Assembly (NCBI GenBank): GCA_013180625.2 | Contig: SNVD02009763.1 | Coordinates: 62,001-126,000, forward strand | Origin: Boswellia sacra | Lineage: Eukaryota; Streptophyta; Magnoliopsida; Sapindales; Burseraceae | Length of the DNA: 64,000 nucleotides | Direction: 5' to 3' | In this document: positions 55,368 through 64,000 of the stretch, in pieces | How positions within the stretch are numbered: the stretch's first letter is position 1 | How the letters are laid out: each line of letters begins with the position of its first letter | Program-made: the position numbers and the translations under genes | Notes under the pieces: generated by a model | The model's input: the letters and a program-made list of their open reading frames with translations, nothing else | Database searches by the model: none | What the model was told of the DNA's origin: nothing

Positions 55368-58300
55368 CTCACTAGTAACCCTGGAGCCAAAAAGCCACCT
55401 GCTCCACACGGACTGACAGCCCATTTTTCAATATCTTCAGGATCACCCCACATGAGATCACAAAAAGGTCCTTCATGTGGAATCTCACAATTTCGTCCAA
55501 TCACCCTTATCTACCAAAGAGAACGAGAAGTAAATAATATAGGCATGATTTTAAATCAACACTTAGTAACGTAAAATTAAAAATACTACTGTTTGTTCTC
55601 TTGTCCATTTATAACTTGTTCAGGAATTCAACTGGCCCAATAGACTAAATTCACCTTTGAAACCATCAACTAATAAACCATTTAAGTAAGAATCGCAGGA
55701 ATGTTTGAAATGCCTAACACTACATACATCACGTGCCTATCCATATGCAAGAAAATATAATTCTCTGATAATAATCAATACTCAATTGGGCAACATAGTT
55801 AGATTGAGATAGGATCCATATCGACCTTCTGACCCTTTACATTCTCTATTCCCTTGCCGTAAACAAATTATTTTTACCAAGAAATTTATTATCTTGACAC
55901 ATATTGTCACACATGCTAGACTAGAGAAAGAAGATGACATCTTAATATTTGTTCCCCCGTTCCCTCCCATTCTATCTCTTCAGAAAGAACTTATCTTCTT
56001 TTGATAATAAGCTTCTCAATTTTGAGCATAAAAATTGAAAGACACAAATTTAAGATGTGTCCAGCTTTTCCATGTCATCTCATAAAATGCCCCTAGTCTC
56101 ACTTCATGTTTTAGAGTTTACAAAATTTTATTAAACTTCATCTAAATATTTCGTTTAATATTGCATTAATTAAAATACAAGTTGCAAACAGAACATGAAT
56201 AACATACAGAATCAAAGTTTTTAGTGATTACAAGTATCCAAGTAATGAACCAAAAGCATGTAGGAATATTGGGGTTGTTGCAATCATACAAATATCATCT
56301 AAACAACAGCCAAACACAAGGGTAAGGGGAGAAAAACCTGATCAATTGTCCGAATATCAGGTGAATGACCACCATGAACACAAAGCACCTGCAAAATCAA
56401 AATACAGATCTTATTATACTTTAAGAAGTTTTCATGTATTCTCACTCAAGAACATGCTTATATAAACATATATACAGTAGAGCAAGCAAAAACGCAGTCA
56501 ATGAGAGAATCTTACAGTCCCATCTACAATTGCTCAGAGTGTTACATAGTCAAAAACATCTGTACAATAACGCCATGCATTAGCATTTCCATACTTCCTT
56601 TGGCACTCATCATAGAAACCATATACCTAAGAACACAAAAAATTTATCCATTAAAAGGTATCAGAATAGGTACTACTAGACAAATGTAGAACGGTCTTCC
56701 TGCAGCAATGAAACTTAAAACTGAAAGCCCAAGAACTTAAACTCTGCATTTTAGGTGTCAATTGCGTAAGACCATATTGAGGGAAAAATTTCTACCTTGA
56801 CAAAGTACAAGAATGTCGATTGACACATTTTAATCATTAGCTGAGTTCTTATCACATGTAGAAAAACATTCATTTAGATTATAGAAACTTTCAGCATATT
56901 AAAATTGAAATAGACCTTATCTAAAAATATGTATATCGAAAAAGGATCTACAACAAAGTACTAGCATAATCTAAGAACTTTCAAGCAAGAGACAATACCA
57001 TGATAAGGCGTCTAGAACAAGGCTTAAAAATCATTCCACTTGATCCAGGAATAAAGAAGGATGACAGATCATACAAAGTTACTTCCGCTTAACTAATGTA
57101 TAACCAATCATAAATTCTTCACATTTTGACTTCCTAAGGTACATATTGATCTTTTATTTCACAAAGTGTGGATCTAGATACCAATCAGAATTCACTAAAA
57201 TCCTCCAGAAGTGTCATACATATGCACAGATAACACCATATACATGTGTCACCTACGCAATGTCAAGACTAAATTTTAGACTTCCTTGGAAAACCCAAGC
57301 TAGTATCCAACAAATAAGCCTGTGTAATATATAACAGAAAATAACTACAGATGAATAAAAAGGCGTTGATTGGAGATTAACCAAACATCCCAGCCTAATT
57401 GGACCATGAGTTCAGAACCTTAAAGGTAAGGTGGACTAGAACCAGAATGGATCTACAAATGACTGAAAGCAATCAAGAATAGATCTCACTCTCAAATGTA
57501 GGCCACATGAAAACTGGACTCCCACCAGGACACCATTGAAATAGTTGTGTCCTTGGTAACATAATCAACAAAAGAAAACAAACAACTGCATACTTATTAA
57601 AAAGATTACCTGAGTTAGTTGCCTGCTTTCATGATTTCCGCGTAAAAGGGTAATATCAGCTGGGTATCCACAACCACAAAAGAAAATAGTAAAGGAAACA
57701 TTAGATTCTTCAACAAAATAATAGCATTTCATAGAGTCAACCAAGGAACTCTATTTTCGAAAGATTTAAAAAATAAAAATGCAGTAACACAGTAATTCAT
57801 ATGCATCAAATATTAAGTCTTTAAGAAACCCACATGATAATCTTTCCACAATTTCAAATTACTAGGACAGCATAAAATTGAAAATGTTCTCATGTGCTCT
57901 CATGCAGTCTACTAGCAAAATACCAGTATGAAATAGTAAATAAATAAATAAACCCACAATCATATGCCCACAGATTCACCAAAAAGTGCAAGACAGACGT
58001 ACCTTGCTTTAAGAAGCAAAAGAATAGTGAAGACTTCAAGACTATTGTAAACCCGATCAACAAAATCCCCCTATCAAGGCATTATAAATCCAACAACAGA
58101 ATCAATTAAAAAAATTTATTCCGTTTAAGCAGTACAGTTTGACTTGAAACACTATGGAGCAACAAAACACAAATGGGGTTCTTAATTCTAAACTTAAACT
58201 AATAGATCAAGAGCATTCCAGAACAATTTAATGAAGTGGGAAAGCCTCTTAGCCGCCCACAACCTTCATTCTAAACCCCAATTGATAAAAATTTCACATC

Positions 58301-58683
58301 AACAGGACCATCACGGGTGAATTGAAATGACACTCTGATCAAGCACATGTACATTCGAAACTAAATGCAGCCAGCCATCGACACTCTCAGCCATCCCAAA
58401 CCAACCTCGCCACTTAACAGTGGAAACATAGCAATAGAAATTCGAACAATAATCACAACTACTAATATAAACGACAAAATTTTCCGTTTGTTTTGTTGAG
58501 TAATAAGTGAAATGTTTTGTCAAATAATAGAAATCAACAAATTCAATCAAGAAGAGAAAAGAACCCTAATAAAATGAAGGGACATAACATAACACAACAA
58601 ACGTATTCGCAAAGGAGCTGAAGCTCGTCTTCCAAGAGATGCTGGCCCTCTTTCACTTTGGAAATCCACTGATCCAAATCCAT
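55368..58683 (-). pseudogene. FYPP: PP6-type Ser/Thr phosphatase catalytic subunit (FyPP) relic
   Basis: PP6/FyPP phosphatases act in auxin-carrier and hormone signalling. Minus-strand exons remain with introns: 58603-58683 (MDLDQWISKVKEGQHLLEDE), 58003-58070 (GDFVDRVYNSLEVF), about 57610-57666 (ITLLRGNHESRQLTQ), 56516-56626 ([16 protein letters not shown]), 56338-56388 (VLCVHGGHSPDIRTIDQ) and 55368-55510 ([15 protein letters not shown]). Defects: the exon with the GDIHG metal site is missing, a TGA sits at 56534-56536, no AG lies at the expected acceptor near 57667, the last exon has lost one base, and the C-terminal exons are absent. Substitutions fall at conserved sites (DRG to DRV, HGGL to HGGH). 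Retained introns show it arose by DNA duplication, not retroposition. Confidence 0.92.
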
Positions 58684-59934
58684 TCAACTTTCTTCAGAGA
58701 CAACCAAAAATTAGGGTTTTGGGTGGGTCTTGAGGACACCAAATGTCAATACACACCCCTCCGTCTTCGTTTGAGTTTTAATTTTAATTTGGAGTAACCA
58801 AATCAAAAATAAACCAGAAAGAAAACCAGATCTACTCTTTTTTCCCCTTTTTTATGTTTTTTTTTTTTTTATTCTAACTTTAAAAGTACCACCTCTCTTC
58901 TCTTGTCCATTTATCGTAACTTATTCAGGAATTTATCATAACTTACCCAATGGACCCTGTCTAGCGCTCCTGGGCTGAGGTAGCGTGTGGAACAGAAAAA
59001 CATAGAAACTTCATCAAATTTCCCTTTGGTTCACTGTTTTCATTTAGTAGCAACCACTTATCTGTACATGAGCCTAACATTGGATTGGACCCCTATATTA
59101 GGCAAGACTGTAGTAATTTCCTTTTCATGGATACTGGCTTAACTCTCAACTATGACTAATTTTCTGGTTAACTTAACACTATACCATGAGTGTCTTTTTT
59201 ACACTTAGGAAATCGCAAATTCCAAAATCAAACACTATTTTCCTTCTTAATTTTCTCAATAGACAAACACCATTCAAATTGGACTAGTCTCGAACCATAA
59301 CAAATTAAAAAGAATACAAACTTAGAATCGTAATCTAAAACCGAGAAAAAAAATTAAAAAAAAGGAATACTGGGCATCTACATTTGCAATTGTTGTCGAT
59401 AAGTGGCTATCAACTGCTCGGTTTGACTGTCAATGCTAAGATCGACTGAATATGAAAAATAAATTGGCGAAGTATTTGTTCATTTTATCTATTTATTGCT
59501 TTTAATTAATTTGTTCACAATTTAATAATAAAAAATGTTAAAATTGTTGTCTATAATGTTTTATATACAAAAAAAAATCTATCTTTTATCTTGTTTCAAT
59601 CAATATCATACAAAAAAAAGTTTTCAATCAATATCATCAAAAAAAAAAAAAAGTACTTCGGTTGATAATTTTACCTAGAAGAGAAAAAATTAATTAATTT
59701 TAAATGTAACAACTTAAGAATTTTGCGAGATATTAATAGAAGAAAAAGAGGAAAGATAAGAATAAGAATTAGAAAACAAAAGAGTCATTAGAACTGAAAC
59801 ATTGGATGAGCATATAAAAGTTTAACAGATGAGACATAATATTATTGATTTTTCACAACATTTGCAATTCTACAATTACATTTAACTTATTTTTTTCCTT
59901 CATCTTCGGGTACGTAGTCGTCACAGCTACTCGC
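58684..59934. other. Intergenic
   Basis: It is AT-rich with homopolymer runs. No gene or clear repeat is seen. Confidence 0.5.
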
Positions 59935-60222
59935 CTAAGGATTCACGTTGGGCGGTGGACTTGCTCTTGTCTTCGGCATCTGATGTATACGAGGGTCAGG
60001 CTGTGGTGGAGAAGGGCCAGTCGGCATATTAAAGGGAAGGCGATCTTCATTCCGAACCTCGGTGGGTGGTGCAAGATCAGGCTGTATTTCCTGTAAAAGA
60101 AGTCGATTTTTTTTATAAATACCTGAAATGGGCCCATTTGGGAGGAAAGCCATGAATATGAACATGAACATGAAAGCAATAGCTAGCAGGAGGAGAGGAG
60201 AACGGAAGATGGATAATGCCAT
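59935..60222 (-). CDS. Small putative secreted peptide, proline-rich C-terminus
   Basis: A single 95-residue frame begins at the ATG at 60222. That start puts a basic then strongly hydrophobic segment (LLLLAIAFMFMFIFMAFLP) right at the N-terminus, so it is preferred over the upstream in-frame ATG at 60330. After the likely signal peptide or anchor the chain is hydrophilic (RNEDRLPF) and ends in proline-rich stretches (TGPSPPQPDP, TRASPPPNVNP). This is the layout of plant small secreted peptide precursors whose last residues become a hydroxyproline-rich signal. I do not recognise the family: it is not clearly CLE, CEP, IDA or PSK. It may be non-functional. Confidence 0.55.
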   Translation of the reverse strand: MALSIFRSPLLLLAIAFMFMFIFMAFLPNGPISGIYKKNRLLLQEIQPDLAPPTEVRNEDRLPFNMPTGPSPPQPDPRIHQMPKTRASPPPNVNP

Positions 60223-60748
60223 TGTTTGGATTTCCAGGGTCGTGGCACATTTTATTGTGTATGGCGTTACATAAAAACAATGAGATAAAAGTTGGCGCAT
60301 TGCCGGATTCCCTTTGCTTGCATGGGTCAACCCGATGATGTGACAAATATGCCAGCAATTACCCCTCGATCATTCAAGGGGTAGTTGGGGAAATTACCCC
60401 TTGAATTCAACTTGACTCATTAATAGTTCCAAACCAAATTCTATGACTATCAATTCACTTGTTCAATAATAATGTGGTATTACCCTTTTTAGTGTTGCAA
60501 GAAATTCGATCAATTCAATTGCTAAAAGACTAAAATATTGCTTCTCTTTTTCTAGAATTTGGAAAGAAATTGTTTAGAATTCAGTTGAAATTCTTTGTTT
60601 AAATTACTAATCCGATTTAAGGGATCAAGGAACATCTTCTTATACATATTATTTCATCAGTGTGAGTGGATTATTTGTGAACTTCTCTTCATAGATCAAC
60701 TGCAAGGAAATACTTAATTAAAAAAAAAAAACAAAAAGAGCCGAACAG

Positions 60749-61040
60749 CCATGAAATGAAAGAGCTTAGCCAACCCTTTGAAGAGAGAGTAAATGCATGC
60801 ACCACTATGAAATTTGTAATCTTGTTAAAAGTGGGATCGCAAAATTAAAGAAGATTAGAGAGGACTTCCAATAACTTGTTGGACCCAATTAAAGTAATTT
60901 GTTGCTTGAGAGAGCTGCTGGAATCTAACACACACAAGAGACTCTACTGGGAATTGTTTTGAAGGGAGAGGACCCGCATAGCCCAACAGCTTTAGTTAGG
61001 GAGAGAATCTTGAATGCATCAGCAAGCAAATGAGATGCAC
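60749..61040. repeat. Dispersed ~300-bp repeat, copy 2
   Basis: This is the partner of 55041-55345. It is same-strand and similar over most of its length, with small indels. Confidence 0.8.
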
Positions 61041-61127
61041 CCAAATTGAGAGAGAGAGTGCAAAAATATTTGTTGCATCACGTTATCCCAATCACGTGGT
61101 GCAGCGGATGCACTAATACCTTCACTG

Positions 61128-61237
61128 AGTTGGTAGTAGAAAAATGAAGCTTTTGTCCATCACCATCGACTACTATCACCCTCTCCTAGTTGGTAGTGGA
61201 AAAATAAGCTTTTGTCTATCACTATCGACTATTATCG
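61128..61237. repeat. 60-bp tandem duplication
   Basis: Two adjacent units begin 'agttggtagtagaaaaat' and contain 'gcttttgtccatcac' and 'atcgactactatc'. The second copy is about 50 bases with a handful of transitions. Confidence 0.85.
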
Positions 61238-62596
61238 AGGGATAGAATGGAAAGTAGCATTGTACAGCCTATATGTTTCTTTAATTCATATTGATTGCTC
61301 GTCGTCTTTCTTAATGTTACACTTGGCAATGGGACAACGTTAAAAAAAAAAAAAAAATCATCTGCAAGATTTTGGTAAGAGTTTAATCAAATCATCTGCA
61401 AGTTGTTTGACTAACAACAAACTAATCAAATCATGATATTGTGGGGACTTATTAACTGTTAAAGACAAATAAAAGCTATCCAAAAAAAGAAGGAAATCAT
61501 TATTTTTATGACCAATATGACATAACAAAAGAAAAAGGCAAATAAAAATAAAAAATGTTTGACCCAATAGTGCGACTTAAATTGACAAAAACTTAAACCA
61601 ACAATCAAATATTGTGTTTGTGTATTCAAATATATTGATTTACTACTTCAAATTCGTGGGAAGGTTATTTAATTTAATTATAATGAAGGCATGAATTAAA
61701 ATGTTACTAGTAACATATCCGAGTAATCAGTGAAAACGCGGCCATCGGAGAAACGACCGGCGGGTTTACCACTAATCGATTGGAACTTGAGCTTTAATTA
61801 AATTATGATGGTTACAATTAGTTGCATTATATATCTTGGACACATGATAAAACATTAAACACTTTAAGAAGAATTTCAGCATGCAATAGATTTTGTAACA
61901 TACTGCATTGATGCCCAATTGTTGTAATGAATATGGCAACAACAAGAAAAATAAATAACCAAAAAGAGAATTGAGTTTTTTTTTTTTTAACACAGAGAAA
62001 AAAGAGCATGAATACACTGCTTAAATAAAAAGTGCTATACTTTTATTGAATTTTTAGGCACAGTTTAATTAGTCTGATTACCAAAAAGCTTAACCAAGTG
62101 TCTTGAAGAGATATATAATATAGATAAACATAGCTTAAATAAAAAAAAACTAACATTTATTTATAAATATTTTATTTAATATATTTATATTTGCCTTTTA
62201 CGTGATTTCAGATCTTAAGAGTTATTATATGCTAATGAATAGTTGGTTGGTTGTAGATAATAATATTAAGTTCATAATAATGGGTTACACAAGTTCATTT
62301 ATCTAATACAAAATAGAAGATACACAACATAAAAAATTAAACATTAAAAGGTCAATATCTTGGCTCAACAATACAATTTTATCATCAAATGATGAATCCA
62401 CGAGTAAATATGATATACAATAAAGTTTGTGTCCTAACAATAGATTTAAGGAATTAGATAAAAGAGAGAGTAAATAGAAAAATCAAATTGATAGATACGC
62501 AGAGAATGGAGAATAAAGTTATAATTCTCTAAATTTAAACTCAATTAGAGATTATTTGACCATTTGACTACTTGATTGCGTATGTCAAGGGCTGCG

Positions 62597-62618
62597 TCTC
62601 TCTCTCTCTCTCTCTCTC
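62597..62618. repeat. (CT)n microsatellite
   Basis: Eleven CT/TC units lie in a pyrimidine-rich stretch. Confidence 0.9.
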
Positions 62619-64000
62619 AATTTCTTTCTTTTCTTCACCGCCTCTCACATCACAAACGAGCCCAGTTTTGCAACCTTGCTTTTGTTTATTTTTTATTTTT
62701 TAATTAATTTCATTAGCTTTTTTTATTTGGGTTAGGCCCAAATTTTGGCTTCCATTCAATGAGACGAGAAACCGAACAGGATCCATACTTTAACAGCAAG
62801 ACAAACAAATCATTCATAGACAATAGAAGAAAAGAACGGAGTCTTTTTTTTTTATATTTAATCTCTTCTTGGGATCTCTTAATTAAATATAATCTCTTTC
62901 TTTTTTTTAACTATTTGTGATCCATTTTTTATAGAAAAAGATATCGATACCTTTTTTATTGTTAAAATATAGAATACTATTTTTATGTAATGTACGATAT
63001 AGTCATACAAAATTTTAAAAACCTGTAATTTTGTACAACCTTTTTGCAATGCGCACGACAAAGTGTATTTTTTTATTTTTTTGCACAACTCTCCTGTATA
63101 ATTTCACAACTATGTCATGCAAAAGATTATATATGTAGTCTAATTTCGTTATTCTTAAAACCATTGAGGATATCTTTGTACTTTCTTTTAAATAGGGGTT
63201 AAAAATAGTTAAAATAAAAAAATGATTAGATATAATTAGTGAGTGACCGAAGAGGTTATTTGATAAAAATTTACTAAAAAAAAGGGGAAAGAAAGTCTGT
63301 GTGTGTCACCTCCACTATTTTTCAGAAAAGTTAACTAGCTTAGCTAATTGGTGAATATTATTATAGAATCGATCATATAAAAGTATATATCTATATAAGC
63401 ATTAAATTAAGAAATTCAAAAGAATAAAACAAGCAAGAAAAACGGAGAGAACCGAGTTCGTGTTGCTTCAATTAGTGTGCGAATTACAAGTGCTTTGGTC
63501 TACTTTTCTAGCCGCCATATAATGCCAATTGAATTCGTTCGTCAAAAGCCTGCAAAGCAAGCTATCTACGACTATAATCTACATGGAATCTTAATGCAAA
63601 TCAGTGTTGCATAGGCAAGCAAGGATGACTACTGAACCGCCCAATGGGACGCAAAGCTGCTCGTATCAGTGGCAGCGAGCCTCAGTCTTGGCTTGGGTAA
63701 GGAACTCTTGAAAACTACAATAGTAATTACAATAAAAGTAGTAAATGTGGACGTTGATTGTATTTTGCTGTTATCAGTGTGATTTGGCCCCTTAATGTCA
63801 AGCAACATCTAACGGCAAGGTTTATACAACCTGAAATACAATTTTAGTGGTAATTTTCATGCAAAAGTTCTTCTATGTTGAATCCAACGATTATTCAGAG
63901 ACACTATTCTAAATATTGAAAATTGAATAAAACAAGACAAAATTAAATCAATTTTTGACGACTCGTGGATGTTAGTTTTTGAAAATTATGGAAAAATATT

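Larger units (their letters stand above)
60223..64000. other. AT-rich intergenic, right end
   Basis: No gene is supported. It holds a repeat copy (60749-61040), a 60-bp tandem duplication (61128-61237) and a CT microsatellite (62597-62618). A G+C-richer patch at 63600-63710 contains a 28-codon frame from 63627, too short to call. Confidence 0.5.

Noticed and set aside
59845..60096. Plus-strand 83-codon frame overlapping the small peptide gene
   Set aside because: It is the antisense shadow of the minus-strand frame, which has a better start and a signal-peptide-like N-terminus.
63627..63710. Short frame (MTTEPPNGTQ start) in a G+C-richer patch near the right edge
   Set aside because: Only 28 codons with an in-frame stop. 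A donor-like GTAAGG follows, but no partner exon is visible in the window.

Overview
This is plant nuclear DNA, most likely from a woody eudicot. The evidence is GT-AG introns with AT-rich interiors, a CC-NB-ARC-LRR resistance gene, plant serine carboxypeptidase-like genes, a chloroplast-targeted porphobilinogen deaminase, a PP6-type phosphatase relic, and chromodomain Ty3/gypsy retrotransposons primed by initiator tRNA-Met. I cannot name the species from sequence alone. There is no operon, phage, CRISPR or bacterial content.

Layout. 1-730: tail of a chromodomain Ty3/gypsy element with its 3' LTR. 1162-13561: a complete but decayed Ty3/gypsy chromovirus (TSD CTTTC, LTRs of about 2.58 kb, gag-PR-RT-RH-IN with stops and frameshifts). 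A reverse-oriented solo LTR of the same family (8117-10586, TSD AATTA) splits its integrase. 13567-18760: degenerate duplicated copies of the 3' flank of a resistance gene. 18764-20708: a young, internally deleted LTR element (TSD ATAAG). 20725-23913 (minus): a CNL resistance gene with two frameshifts. The element at 18764-20708 lies in this gene's last intron, and the terminal exon is at 18628-18682. 23914-27491: repeated copies of the gene's 5' flank and a MITE. 27492-30757: a 3.3-kb solo LTR carrying a nested MITE. 30861-31897: a Mutator-like element with long inverted repeats.

The right half is more ordinary gene space. Two tandem serine carboxypeptidase-like genes are on plus: 34388-36982, probably damaged in exon 8, and 39272-45154, intact, 10 exons, 486 codons. 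HEMC is on minus at 48640-52332, intact, 5 exons, 380 codons. An intron-bearing, exon-deleted FyPP/PP6 phosphatase relic is on minus at 55368-58683. A small putative secreted-peptide gene is on minus at 59935-60222. 60223-64000 is AT-rich with no gene I can support.

The genes do not form a pathway. The carboxypeptidases are secreted or vacuolar hydrolases, HEMC is a tetrapyrrole (chlorophyll/heme) enzyme in plastids, and the NLR is an intracellular immune receptor that looks inactivated. The main interest is in how transposons and small duplications reshape genes: the intron insertion in the NLR, an AT microsatellite replacing part of a carboxypeptidase exon, a three-copy MITE family, and an intron-like splice-site pair conserved inside the long LTRs. 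I saw no convincing new multi-gene system.
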